A stretch of 64,000 bases of DNA from Sinorhizobium terangae (GCF_029714365.1 NZ_CP121659.1:2604001-2668000); one strand, 5' to 3'. Numbered from the stretch's first letter, positions 17,057 through 25,775 are shown. Notes: generated from the letters alone by a model not told the origin. Numbers and translations are program-made.

Positions 17057-17488
17057 ATGGGAACGCTCGGGGCCGCCTTGTCCGCCTTGCTTGCAGTCGA
17101 CGTGGCTGCCGCCACCTCACGCTACAGGCGCAACGCGATGTTATGGGCGATCATCGCGACCTTGCTCGGCACGGCCTATGTGTTCGCGCTCCTAGCAGTC
17201 ACGCTGTTTCTCGCCGAGCGTTATTCACCGGTGGCTGCGGTTGCGACGATGGCAGCCGTCCTGTTCGTGACAGCGCTGATCCTTATGGCGGTGATGGCAG
17301 GGCTTCGCGCCCGCGACCGGCGGCTCGCAGAAGAGCGCCGGCGCCTCGCCGCGATGCAGACGAATCTGGCGCTCGTTGCCGCCGCAGGCGTCTTGCGAAC
17401 GCAGCCGCTGCTCGCCGTGGCGACCGCCGTCGCGGTCGGGGCCCTGCTCGGCCTCGGAAAGGGCCGCCGTCACGACGAAAAGAGCTGA
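17057..17488 (+). CDS. YqjE/holin-superfamily-like small membrane protein
   Basis: 143 residues with two adjacent hydrophobic helices (about 28-50 and 58-82), a basic loop (RARDRRLAEERRRL) and a third weaker helix near the C-terminus (LLAVATAVAVGALLGLGKG). The two-helix pattern beside a DUF883 gene matches the yqjD-yqjE pair; such proteins are placed in the phage holin / Actinobacterial Holin-X superfamily. Function unknown. GGAG precedes the ATG. Confidence 0.7.
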   Translation: MGTLGAALSALLAVDVAAATSRYRRNAMLWAIIATLLGTAYVFALLAVTLFLAERYSPVAAVATMAAVLFVTALILMAVMAGLRARDRRLAEERRRLAAMQTNLALVAAAGVLRTQPLLAVATAVAVGALLGLGKGRRHDEKS

Positions 17489-17553
17489 TTTCCACCGAGG
17501 GTTGGTCGCGGTCGTCGCTGTGAACCGCCCTCATCCCGCTGCCACGACCGCGA

Positions 17554-19056
17554 TTAAAGCGGTAAACGGATGAGCGCGGTCACGCCGGCCGGCAGATATT
17601 CGACCTTGACCGAACTGCCGATGACCTTGTCGAGGCTGCGCTCGATCAGGATCGAACCGAAGCCACGTCGTCTCGGCTCGCGAACTGGCGGGCCGCCCAC
17701 CTCTGTCCAGGTCAGATGCAGCACGGCACCGCCGTCTTCCACGACACCGCGCGCGGTCAGCACGACCTTACCCTTCGGCACCGACAGCGACCCGTATTTC
17801 AGGGCGTTCGTCGCCAGCTCGTGCAGCACCAACCCAAGTCCAACCGCCTGATCGGGGCCCAGCAGGATTTCGTCCTTATGGAGCTCGACCTGTTCGGCAT
17901 AGTCGCTGACATAGGGGCGCAACTGCTTCGATATCAGTTCCGAGAGGTGGATCGTGCCCCATTCGTAATCGGACAGCAGCCCGTGCGCGTCCGAGATGGA
18001 CTGGAGCCGGCCGGCGAACGCAGTCATGAACTCGGCGGGATCGCTCGTCTGTCTAAGCGTCTGACGGGCAAGCGACTGCAGCATCGCCAAGGTATTCTTG
18101 ACCCGGTGGTTCAGTTCCTTGAGCAGAAGCCGCGTCCGCTGCACCGAAGCCTGCTGGTCCGTGACATCGATGGTCATGCCGAGGAAGGTCAGCGGAGCAC
18201 CCTTGCCGTCGCGGTCGTGTACCCTGCCGCGCCCGAGGAGCCAACGCTCGCCGTCGCGAACGCGAAACATACCGTCATATTCCTCGTTCACGGCCATGGC
18301 CTGCCTGAGCTTGGAAAACGTTGCAATGCGGTCATCGGGATGGATGGCGGCGAAGATCGTCCTGGCGCCGACCGACCGTTCGGGCGGCAGCCCGAACATG
18401 CGCATCATCGCGCCGTTACCCGCAACCGTGCCGGCGCGGATATCCCAAAGCCAGCTGCCGACATTCGCTGCGTCGAGCGCCATGGCGAGACGCTGTTCCT
18501 CGCGCGAAAGCGCCGCTTCCTTCAGCGCGCGCCGGCGCGCCTCCTCCTTGAGCTTGAGCAGCGATGCGGCAATGCCGGCAATCCGGCGAAGCTCATCGAT
18601 CAGTTTCGGCGCGATTTCCTTGCGCGGCGCCACGTCGAAGACACAGACAGTGCCGACCGCCTGACCGTCCAAGAGAATGGAAGCACCGGCATAGAAGCGG
18701 AGAAACGGGGCGTCAATGACCCTCGGCCGATGCCGAAATAGTGGATGCTGCGACGCATCGAGCACGACAAAGACGCCGTCGGGATCCGCGACCGTGTGGA
18801 GGCAAAACGATTCGTCGCAGCGCCGCCGCGTTTCCGTCGTTCCGACGGCCGCCTTGAACCATTGCCATTCACTATCAACGAGGCTGACGAGGGCAATCGG
18901 GGCGCTGAACAAGCTTGCCGTGAGCTTCGCGAGACCGTCGAAGTCGGCGTCCGGCACCGCCATATCAGGCACGGCGGCATGCAGGACGCTAAGCCGTTCG
19001 CGGGCATCGAGCACTTGCGCTACCGTTGGAAGCATCGCCTCGGTCTTCTCGCGCAT
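17554..19056 (-). CDS. GAF-PAS HWE-family sensor histidine kinase
   Basis: 500 residues. N-terminal GAF domain (about 30-165; FDGLAKLTASLFSAPIALVSLVD), PAS domain (about 185-300), then an HWE kinase core: phosphoacceptor His about residue 317 in LKELNHRVKNTLAMLQSLARQTLR, N-box HELATNALKYGSLS, and the W-x-E of the G region in LTWTEVGG. No membrane helix, so cytosolic. It lies next to the ECF sigma/NepR/PhyR genes; HWE/HisKA_2 kinases phosphorylate PhyR, so it is a strong candidate input or modulator of the general stress response. ATG 19056 has GGAG nine bases upstream. Confidence 0.9.
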   Translation of the reverse strand: MREKTEAMLPTVAQVLDARERLSVLHAAVPDMAVPDADFDGLAKLTASLFSAPIALVSLVDSEWQWFKAAVGTTETRRRCDESFCLHTVADPDGVFVVLDASQHPLFRHRPRVIDAPFLRFYAGASILLDGQAVGTVCVFDVAPRKEIAPKLIDELRRIAGIAASLLKLKEEARRRALKEAALSREEQRLAMALDAANVGSWLWDIRAGTVAGNGAMMRMFGLPPERSVGARTIFAAIHPDDRIATFSKLRQAMAVNEEYDGMFRVRDGERWLLGRGRVHDRDGKGAPLTFLGMTIDVTDQQASVQRTRLLLKELNHRVKNTLAMLQSLARQTLRQTSDPAEFMTAFAGRLQSISDAHGLLSDYEWGTIHLSELISKQLRPYVSDYAEQVELHKDEILLGPDQAVGLGLVLHELATNALKYGSLSVPKGKVVLTARGVVEDGGAVLHLTWTEVGGPPVREPRRRGFGSILIERSLDKVIGSSVKVEYLPAGVTALIRLPL

Positions 19057-19205
19057 CCGGTCCAACTCCAAACTCGCGCACCCACCAGCAGCAGAACCTC
19101 TCCTAGTTTAGAAGGCTCCCGCCCCACCGCAGTACCTGGTGCTCCGAGCAAAAAAGCAGGACTGCCGTCGACTTGCAACGGTCTGGCCTCGAGGGCGCAC
19201 GACAA

Positions 19206-19760
19206 TCACGAAACGAATGCGCGCGAGGTGATGGGCGCCGAGGTCTCATCGGGGCCGTAGTCGTTCTCGCCTTGCACCTGGAGAATTTCCTGAAGGCGCT
19301 GGCGCGCGCGATTGACGCGGCTCTTGATGGTGCCGAGCGCGCAGCCGCAGATTTTAGCAGCTTCTTCGTAGGAAAAGCCGGAGGCACCGACCAGGATAAT
19401 CGCTTCGCGCTGGTCCGGAGGCAACTGATCAAGGGCACGCCGGAAATCCTGGAGATCGAGTGAACCGTATTGCTCGGGATGGTGGGCAAGCGATTCGGTG
19501 AAATGGCCGTCACTGTCCTGGATCTCCCGACCGCGCTTGCGCATCTGGCTGTAGAGCTCATTGCGCAGGATCGTGAAGAGCCACGCCTTCATGTTCGTGC
19601 CGATCTCGAAATGGTCCTGTTTCGCCCAGGCCTTCATGATCGTGTCCTGCACGAGATCGTCGGCTCGATCGTGGCGGCCGATGAGCGACATGGCAAAGGC
19701 GCGCAGGCTGGGAAGTGCCGCGAGCATCTCGCGCTTGAATTCTTGATTTTCAGACGGCAT
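19206..19760 (-). CDS. rpoE2: ECF sigma factor EcfG/RpoE2 (general stress response)
   Basis: 184 residues. Sigma region 2 (about 10-80: LPSLRAFAMSLIGRHDRADDLVQDTIMKAWAKQDHF...MKAWLFTILRNELYSQMRKR) and region 4 (about 110-165: ALDQLPPDQREAIILVGASGFSYEEAAKICGCALGTIKSRVNRARQRL). The context with nepR immediately upstream (8 bases) and divergent phyR identifies it as the alphaproteobacterial EcfG, called RpoE2 in S. meliloti. It directs RNA polymerase to GGAAC-N16/17-CGTT promoters, three of which lie in this locus, including the one that drives its own operon. Confidence 0.95.
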   Translation of the reverse strand: MPSENQEFKREMLAALPSLRAFAMSLIGRHDRADDLVQDTIMKAWAKQDHFEIGTNMKAWLFTILRNELYSQMRKRGREIQDSDGHFTESLAHHPEQYGSLDLQDFRRALDQLPPDQREAIILVGASGFSYEEAAKICGCALGTIKSRVNRARQRLQEILQVQGENDYGPDETSAPITSRAFVS

Positions 19761-19767
19761 CCGGCGC

Positions 19768-19980
19768 CTACTCCCTCCCTTGCAGAACCGATCGGCCTTG
19801 CGGAGTCGAGTGCTGTTCAGCTGCGTCCAGCTTTTCCAGCAAATCAAGAAAACGTGCGGGAATCGCCTCTTCCTGCACGGACTGATAGAGCGCTTTCAGC
19901 TTCGCCGCGATCTGTGCATTCGGATCACCGGTCGACGAGCTCATGCCGATCGGCCGCCCTGCCCCTGAATTATATCTCAT
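19768..19980 (-). CDS. nepR: Anti-sigma factor NepR
   Basis: 70 residues from ATG 19980 (58 if ATG 19944 is used). The core IAAKLKALYQSVQEEAIPARFLDLLEKLDAAEQ is the NepR pattern: two helices that clamp the ECF sigma factor and are stripped off by phosphorylated PhyR. A GGTGA Shine-Dalgarno lies about nine bases before 19980. Called rsiA in S. meliloti work. First gene of the nepR-rpoE2 operon, behind a GGAAC-N17-CGTT promoter. Confidence 0.9.
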   Translation of the reverse strand: MRYNSGAGRPIGMSSSTGDPNAQIAAKLKALYQSVQEEAIPARFLDLLEKLDAAEQHSTPQGRSVLQGRE

Positions 19981-20015
19981 TTTGCAATCGTCACCTTTGA
20001 GTTCGCCTCCACCAT

Positions 20016-20041
20016 AACGCAGGAAAAAAATGAAATGTTCC
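20016..20041 (-). promoter_or_regulatory. EcfG/RpoE2-type promoter of nepR-rpoE2
   Basis: On the minus strand GGAAC (20041-20037), a 17-base spacer and CGTT (20019-20016), matching the GGAAC-N16/17-CGTT general stress consensus. It lies 36 bases before the nepR start and implies autoregulation. Confidence 0.85.
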
Positions 20042-20046
20042 AACGC

Positions 20047-20071
20047 GGAACCTTTTTTTCAGCCGGGCGTT
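20047..20071 (+). promoter_or_regulatory. EcfG/RpoE2-type promoter of phyR
   Basis: GGAAC (20047-20051), a 16-base spacer with a T7 run, and CGTT (20068-20071), 46 bases before the phyR start. Its -35 element is only five bases from the -35 element of the divergent nepR promoter, so two polymerases could hardly occupy both at once. Confidence 0.85.
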
Positions 20072-20116
20072 TCCGCGTCGAGACAAGAACCGAAGACATG
20101 ACTGAGGGAGTCCTGA

Positions 20117-20911
20117 ATGACACTGTCTAACCGGATCGCGCCGCTCCTGCCCTATCTGCGCCGTTATTCCCGCGCTTTGACCGGCTCACAAACCTCGGGC
20201 GATGCCTATGTGGCGGCCGTTCTTGAGGCTCTTATCGCGGATACCGCGATCTTTCCCGAAGCGAGCAATGACAGGGTCGCTCTATTTCGTCTTTATACCT
20301 CCTTGTTCGGCTCATCCTCGGTCCTGATCCCTGAGCCGGTTTCGCCCTTTGCCTGGGAACAGCGGGCATCGGTCAACCTCGCGGCGGTATCGCCGCTGGC
20401 GCGTCAAGCCTTCCTGCTCGTGTCGGTCGAAGGCTTCAGCACTAACGAGGCTGCAGAAGTGCTTGACGTCGATACAGACAAATTGAGCGCGCTTCTCGAG
20501 CGGGCATCGCAGGAAATCTCGCGTCAGGTTGCGACCGATATCATGATCATCGAGGACGAACCGTTGATCGCGATCGACATCGAGCAGATGGTCAAGAGTC
20601 TCGGCCATCGCGTCACTGGCATCGCACGGACCCGGGACGAGGCAATCGCTCTTTACAAGGACACGAAGCCCAGCATGGTGCTCGCCGACATCCAGTTGGC
20701 GGATGGAAGTTCCGGCATAGATGCCGTGAACGAGATCCTGAAGACCGCCGCCATTCCGGTGATTTTCATCACCGCCTTCCCCGAGAGACTGTTGACCGGC
20801 GAACGGCCCGAGCCGACCTTCCTTGTCACGAAGCCCTTCAACCCGGAAATGGTCAAGGCACTTATCAGCCAGGCGCTATTCTTCAATGAATCGACAAAAG
20901 CGGCCGCCTGA
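20117..20911 (+). CDS. phyR: PhyR anti-anti-sigma response regulator
   Basis: 264 residues. N-terminal sigma-like domain (about 1-135: region 2-like LLPYLRRYSRALTGSQTSGDAYVAAVLEALI, region 4-like VSPLARQAFLLVSVEGFSTNEAAEVLDVDTDKLSALLERA) and C-terminal receiver (about 140-258) with acidic pocket E146-D147-E148, phosphoacceptor D191 in MVLADIQLADGS and Lys in LVTKPF. When phosphorylated it captures NepR and frees the ECF sigma factor. Divergent from nepR-rpoE2 with a shared promoter region. Confidence 0.96.
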   Translation: MTLSNRIAPLLPYLRRYSRALTGSQTSGDAYVAAVLEALIADTAIFPEASNDRVALFRLYTSLFGSSSVLIPEPVSPFAWEQRASVNLAAVSPLARQAFLLVSVEGFSTNEAAEVLDVDTDKLSALLERASQEISRQVATDIMIIEDEPLIAIDIEQMVKSLGHRVTGIARTRDEAIALYKDTKPSMVLADIQLADGSSGIDAVNEILKTAAIPVIFITAFPERLLTGERPEPTFLVTKPFNPEMVKALISQALFFNESTKAAA

Positions 20912-20961
20912 GTCGCATCTGTCGGCGATTGCCGTCGTCGAAAAGATCACAATGGGCTTAA

Positions 20962-21093
20962 CGCAAAACAGCCAGTGCCGAGGGAAGGGCACTGGCTGAG
21001 CTTTATCAACTCACAGAGGGGATGTGAGTTGGGCAACCGGCGGTATGCCTCCGGCGTCACATTGGGGGCGATGTGCGCCACCGTCCGGTTGTC
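20962..21093 (-). ncRNA. Candidate general-stress-regulated small RNA
   Basis: A stand-alone transcript is predicted on the minus strand: a perfect GGAAC-N16-CGTT promoter (21124-21100), about 130 bases without a convincing reading frame, and a strong hairpin with a TTTT run at the end. An internal hairpin AACTCACA-UCCCCUC-UGUGAGUU (21030-21008) shows a C-rich 7-base loop able to pair with Shine-Dalgarno sequences, as in known alphaproteobacterial stress sRNAs such as GsrN of Caulobacter. Ends are estimates (start 6-7 bases after the -10). It may already be listed in transcriptome data of Sinorhizobium; I cannot check. Confidence 0.6.
20969..20998 (-). terminator. Terminator of the candidate sRNA (possibly bidirectional with phyR)
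   Basis: 11-bp stem CAGCCAGTGCC / GGCACTGGCTG with an 8-base loop; on the minus strand it is followed by TTTTGCGTT (20968-20960). In the plus direction there is no T-run, but the stem lies 58 bases after phyR and may also slow that transcript. Confidence 0.7.
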
Positions 21094-21099
21094 TGCCCA

Positions 21100-21124
21100 A
21101 ACGCGCACGTAAGAAAAAAGTTCC
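21100..21124 (-). promoter_or_regulatory. EcfG/RpoE2-type promoter of the candidate sRNA
   Basis: Minus strand GGAAC (21124-21120), 16-base spacer, CGTT (21103-21100). It matches the phyR and nepR promoters exactly in its key bases but has no annotated gene downstream in its direction before the terminator at 20969-20998. It begins about 15 bases downstream of the FGGY kinase stop. Confidence 0.75.
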
Positions 21125-21139
21125 GAAAAAAATTGCCGG

Positions 21140-22723
21140 CTACTCCATCGCTTCCAACTCCGCGCGATGCCGGTAAAGGGTCAGAAACCGCTGATAGTCG
21201 CGATCGTAGAGATTGCGCAAGGCAGCGTTGGGAAGACGTTCCTGACCATTGGACCCCATTGCCGTCCCCGCCGTTGCGAGATCGCAGTAAAGTCCGCCGG
21301 CAACAGCAGCCGCCATCGCTGTGCCGAGCAGCACGGCATCGGGCGTTTCGGGCGCAACCACGCGGCAGCCGGTCGCATCGCAATAGAGCTCCATCAGCAG
21401 CGGATTGCGCACATGACCGCCGGTTACATGCAGCGTATCGAGATTGTATCCCGCCTCTTTCATCATTTCGAGAATGTGCCGGATGCCTAGCGCGATCGCG
21501 ACACAGGCGCGCCAATAGAGACGGCAAAGCGCATCGAACGATGAATCGAGCGCGAGACCGCTGATGACGCCGAGCGCGTGCGGATCGGCGAGCGGCGATC
21601 GGTTGCCGTGAAAATCGGGAAGAACGTGCAACCGATCGGCGAAGGCCGGGCCATGAAGCGCGCGCAGTTCCTGCACGCGCTGGATGATCTTCATGTGCGT
21701 CTCCGCGGTCGGTTCCCGCCCACCGCCATGCACGCGCACGATATGATCGAGGAGCGCGCCCGTCGCCGACTGCCCGCCCTCGACCAACCAGCAGCCCGGA
21801 AACACCGCCTCGAAATAGGGCCCCCACATGCCGAAGCCCGGCTTCATCTCGCGTGAAAAGGCGACAATACAGCTCGAGGTGCCGGCGATGAGGGCGAGTT
21901 GCCGTTCGAGATTTGCGGGCTCGGCGGCAAATCTGCCGAGCACGCCGAGCGCGCCGGCATAGGCATCGATCAGTCCCGGTGCAACCCGGCATTCCGTGTC
22001 GAGGCCTAGCTCCCCGGCCGCCGTTGCGGTCAGGGTCCCGACTGCGCTGCCAATGGGCAGGGTTTCCTCAGGCAGCCCCCCTCGGCCGAGAAGGTCCGCA
22101 AGGCCGATCTCTTCGAGATAGTCGGCCTGCCAGCCTCTCTCCTTATGCGCGAGATAATTCCATTTTGCCGTGAGCGTACAACGCGATCGCGCGGTGCTGC
22201 CGGTCGCGCGCCAGGACATGTAATCCGCAAGATCGAAAAAATAGCCGGCCCTTTCCCATTGCCCGGGAAGGTTTTGCTTCAGCCACATCAACTTCGGCAT
22301 TTCCATCTCCGGCGACATCACGCGGCCGGAATGGTGAAGGACGGGATGCTCTGTCGACGTGCAGAAATCGGCCTCCTTGAGCGCCCGGTGATCGAGCCAA
22401 ACGATCGTGTCCCAACGCGCGTCACCGGCACGATTGACCGAAAGCGGTGCGCCGTCACGATCGCGTACGACCAGCGAGCAGGTCGCGTCGAAACCGATCG
22501 CTGCGACATTATCCGCGGCGACACCGGCCTTGTCGCGTGCCGCCTTGACCGCCCCGCAGACCGCCGCCCAAATATCCTCGGAATCCTGCTCGGCGTGGTT
22601 TTCTTCCGGCCGGTTCATGGCAATCGGCCTGTCGGCCCGCGCGAGAAGCTTGCCTTTCCGGTCAAAAATGCCGGCACGGGCGCTACCGGTGCCGATATCG
22701 ACCGCAACGACATATTCGCGCAT
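21140..22723 (-). CDS. FGGY-family pentulose/polyol kinase (D-ribulokinase-like)
   Basis: 527 residues. FGGY hallmarks: N-terminal phosphate loop YVVAVDIGTGSARAGIFD, the catalytic Asp region GLIDAYAGALGVLG, and the C-terminal HVTGGHVRNPLLMELYCDATG ATP motif. It is of the ribulokinase-like 5-carbon kinase subfamily rather than a clear XylB. Probably phosphorylates a ketose made by the mannitol/sorbitol dehydrogenases downstream of the smo transporter. ATG 22723 chosen; an upstream start adds nine residues. It lies about 90 bases after the HAD gene in the same direction. Confidence 0.85.
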   Translation of the reverse strand: MREYVVAVDIGTGSARAGIFDRKGKLLARADRPIAMNRPEENHAEQDSEDIWAAVCGAVKAARDKAGVAADNVAAIGFDATCSLVVRDRDGAPLSVNRAGDARWDTIVWLDHRALKEADFCTSTEHPVLHHSGRVMSPEMEMPKLMWLKQNLPGQWERAGYFFDLADYMSWRATGSTARSRCTLTAKWNYLAHKERGWQADYLEEIGLADLLGRGGLPEETLPIGSAVGTLTATAAGELGLDTECRVAPGLIDAYAGALGVLGRFAAEPANLERQLALIAGTSSCIVAFSREMKPGFGMWGPYFEAVFPGCWLVEGGQSATGALLDHIVRVHGGGREPTAETHMKIIQRVQELRALHGPAFADRLHVLPDFHGNRSPLADPHALGVISGLALDSSFDALCRLYWRACVAIALGIRHILEMMKEAGYNLDTLHVTGGHVRNPLLMELYCDATGCRVVAPETPDAVLLGTAMAAAVAGGLYCDLATAGTAMGSNGQERLPNAALRNLYDRDYQRFLTLYRHRAELEAME

Positions 22724-22811
22724 CAATGGATGTCTCCGTCCCGAGATCACGATGATTTGAGAGGTCAGAACGGCATGTGGTCACGCTGCATTGCCGCCAT
22801 CCTGCTCTGAC

Positions 22812-23477
22812 TTATTGCCGGACAAACTGTATCAATTCGCCCATATCGTCAAACAGGACATCGGGGTGAAGTTGCGCCAGCGCTTGCCGATGCCGGTCGT
22901 TTCGCGCGTGGCTGGCGCCGGCGAAGGCAAAGACGCGCATGCCGGCCGCTTTCGCAGCCTCGATGCCGGCCGGACTGTCTTCCACGACGACGCAATCGGC
23001 GGACGCGTAGCCCATTTGCTCGCTCGCATAGAGGAAGAGATCGGGCGCCGGCTTGCCGTGCGTCACCATGCTGGCGCTGAATATGTGCGGCTCGAAGAGA
23101 TCGATCAACCCGGTCACCGTCAGGGAAAGACGAATGCGCTCGGGCTGGCTCGACGACGCAACGCAACAGGCCCCGTCGAGCTGTTCGACCGCGCGGCGAA
23201 TGCCTCGAACGGGCTTCAGTTCCTCGCGAAAGCGCGCATATAGGCGCGTGCGCATGCCTTCGAGAAAGGCGTCGTCGGTCGCAAGGCCGTGTTCGTCATG
23301 AAGGATGGCGGACATGCTTTTAAGGCTGCGGCCGAGGAAGCGCGCGCTCGCCTCGGCCGTCGTCATCGATATGCCCGCGGCATCCAGCGCCTCGACAAGG
23401 ACGGCAAGCGAGATCGGTTCGCTGTCGACCAGGACGCCGTCGCAGTCGAAGATCACCAGCCTAGCGCGGTCCGCCAT
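22812..23477 (-). CDS. HAD-superfamily (beta-phosphoglucomutase-like) hydrolase
   Basis: 221 residues. HAD motif I LVIFDCDGVLVDSEP (nucleophile Asp in FDCDG), motif II VASSSQPERI, motif III Lys in THGKPAPD, motif IV VVVEDSPAGIEAAKAAGM. The cap (about 20-85) is the helical type of beta-phosphoglucomutase-like phosphatases. It sits five bases after mtlK in the polyol operon, so it may dephosphorylate a sugar or polyol phosphate. Start at ATG 23477; the longer open frame runs into mtlK. Confidence 0.88.
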   Translation of the reverse strand: MADRARLVIFDCDGVLVDSEPISLAVLVEALDAAGISMTTAEASARFLGRSLKSMSAILHDEHGLATDDAFLEGMRTRLYARFREELKPVRGIRRAVEQLDGACCVASSSQPERIRLSLTVTGLIDLFEPHIFSASMVTHGKPAPDLFLYASEQMGYASADCVVVEDSPAGIEAAKAAGMRVFAFAGASHARNDRHRQALAQLHPDVLFDDMGELIQFVRQ

Positions 23478-23482
23478 CGGCG

Positions 23483-24967
23483 CTATTCCCCGAGGTTGCC
23501 ATCCAGATAAAGCTGCAGCGTTGCGCGCGTGCCCTTTTCCCTGAGCGTTTTCAACGCATGCCCGAAACGCCGCCGGAAGAGATCGGACCGGGCGACGTCG
23601 CCGAAAATATCGGAAAGGGCGAGGAAAGCCATCGGGTCTTCCTTCGCCGCAAGCGCGGCGGCGTGCAGCCGGTCGGCGCTTGCGTCGTTGAAGACGATAT
23701 CCTTGCCGCTGTCCGATTTGCCGGCGAAATAGCGGCACCAGAGAGCAGATACCAGCGACAGCCCGACCACATCTTCACCACGGCGCAGGCGATCGGCGGT
23801 CGACGGCAGGATGAATTTCGGCTGGCGGTTCGAACCATCCTGGGCCAGCCGCGGAATGGTGTCGCCGATCTTCGGATTGGCGAAGCGTGTCTCGATGAGC
23901 CGGTAATAGTCGTTGAGATCCGTGTCCGGCACCGGCGGGATGACCGGGATGATTTCGTCTTGTTCGAGCTTTGCCAGGAAGCCGCGGATCAAGGGCTCCT
24001 CCATCGCCTCATGGACGAAATGGATATCGAGCAATGCCGCCGGATAGGCGATTGCGGCATGGCCGCCGTTGAGGATGCGGATCTTCATGTGCTCATAGGG
24101 AGCGACGTCGGGAACGAACTGGACGCCGACCTTTTCCAGTGCCGGACGGCCTTGCGGGAAATGGTCCTCCAGCACCCATTGCTTGAATTCCTCGCAAAAG
24201 ACCGGCCAGGCGTCGTCGATGCCGTATTCCGAGGCGACGAAACCGATTTCGCGGGCGCCCGTCGCGGGCGTGATGCGGTCGACCATGCCGTTCGGAAAGG
24301 CGACATTGGCATCGATCCAGTCTGCGAAGGCGGGATCCGAGAGGCGTGCCAAGCCGGCAACGGCCGCGTGCGTCACCTCGCCATTGCCAGGGATATTGTC
24401 GCAGGACATGACGGTGAAGGGCGGAATCCCCCTCGCCCTGCGCTCGGCAAGGCCCGCGAGAATGAGGCCGAAGACAGTCTTCGGCGAAGCCAGATTGCGC
24501 GCGTCCTCGACGATTGCCGGATGGGCAGGATTGAAGACGCCGGACGCCGGATCGATGAAATAGCCGCCTTCGGTGATCGTCAACGATACGATGCGAATGG
24601 ACGGGCTTGCGAGCTGCGCCACGATGGCCGGTGTATCACCGGGCTTGAGATAGGCGATCATCGCGCCGGTGACATGTGCGCCCGTGCGATTGTTGTCCTG
24701 CTCGACCACCGTCGTCAGGAAATCCTGCGCTTCGAGCTTGGCCCGCATGACCTCGTCCGACGGCAAGACCCCGGCCCCGATGATCGCCCAATCACGGTCG
24801 ATCCCGAGATTGAAGAGATCATCGAGATAGACGGCCTGGTGAGCGCGGTGAAAATTGCCAACGCCGAAATGGACGATTCCGGCGCGAAGATCGTGCCGAC
24901 CGTATTTCGGAACGCCAGCCTTGGCCTTGACGGTGTCTAGTGTGGCAAGGGAGAGTCTGGTCGTCAT
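23483..24967 (-). CDS. mtlK: Mannitol 2-dehydrogenase
   Basis: 494 residues, the size of long-chain polyol dehydrogenases. NAD-binding IVHFGVGNFHRAHQAVYLDDLF near the N-terminus and the catalytic K-x5-N-x2-H in MKIRILNGGHAAIAYPAALLD are present. Oxidises mannitol (and arabitol) to the ketose with NAD. Located after smoS in the smoEFGK-smoS-mtlK operon known from rhizobia. Cytosolic. Confidence 0.93.
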   Translation of the reverse strand: MTTRLSLATLDTVKAKAGVPKYGRHDLRAGIVHFGVGNFHRAHQAVYLDDLFNLGIDRDWAIIGAGVLPSDEVMRAKLEAQDFLTTVVEQDNNRTGAHVTGAMIAYLKPGDTPAIVAQLASPSIRIVSLTITEGGYFIDPASGVFNPAHPAIVEDARNLASPKTVFGLILAGLAERRARGIPPFTVMSCDNIPGNGEVTHAAVAGLARLSDPAFADWIDANVAFPNGMVDRITPATGAREIGFVASEYGIDDAWPVFCEEFKQWVLEDHFPQGRPALEKVGVQFVPDVAPYEHMKIRILNGGHAAIAYPAALLDIHFVHEAMEEPLIRGFLAKLEQDEIIPVIPPVPDTDLNDYYRLIETRFANPKIGDTIPRLAQDGSNRQPKFILPSTADRLRRGEDVVGLSLVSALWCRYFAGKSDSGKDIVFNDASADRLHAAALAAKEDPMAFLALSDIFGDVARSDLFRRRFGHALKTLREKGTRATLQLYLDGNLGE

Positions 24968-25005
24968 CCTATCGTTCCTTTCGGGGCTCGTCCTGCAACG
25001 AAACC

Positions 25006-25775
25006 TCAGCTCATCCAGTTGCCGCCATCGACGTTGTAGGTCTGGGCGACGACGTAGTCGCTTTCCGAGGAGGCGAGGAAAATCGCCATGCCTGTCAGAT
25101 CTTCGGCGGTGCCCATCCGTCCGTAAGGCACCTCCTCGCCAACCAGGCGCTTCTTTTCGCCGAGCGGACGGTTCTCGTACTTGGCGAAGAGCGCATCGAC
25201 GCCATCCCAGTGTTCGCCATCAACGACGCCCGGAGCGATCGCGTTCACGTTGATGCGATGCTTGATGAGATTGAGCCCGGCCGATTGGGTAACGCTGATA
25301 ACGGCCGCCTTGGTTGCGCAATAGACGGCGACCAGTGCCTCGCCGCGGCGCCCAGCCTGGCTCGCCATGTTGATGATCTTGCCGCCGCGCCCCTGCGCGA
25401 TCATTTGCTTGGCCGCCGCCTGCAGGGTGAAGAGCGTACCGGCGACATTGATCGAAAACAGTTTCTCGTAGCTTTCCCGGGTGATCTCGACGATCGGCGC
25501 CAGATCGAAAAGAGCGGCATTGTTGACGAGGATATCCAGGCCGCCCGCGTGCTCGACAACTGCAGCGATCGCCGCATCGATCGATTCCTGTCGGGTCACG
25601 TCCATTTGCACGGCATAGGCGGCTGGTCCGATTTCCTGAGCCGTCTGCTTCGCCCGCTCGATATTGATGTCGGCGATCGCGACGGTGGCCCCCTCGCGCA
25701 CATAGGCCTCGGCGAAGGCACGGCCGATACCCCGCGCGGATCCGGTGATCAGCGCGCTTTTCCCTTCAAGACGTT

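Noticed and set aside
20926..21060. Small GTG-start reading frame across the candidate sRNA
   Set aside because: It runs through the terminator hairpin, has no Shine-Dalgarno and no recognisable protein pattern.
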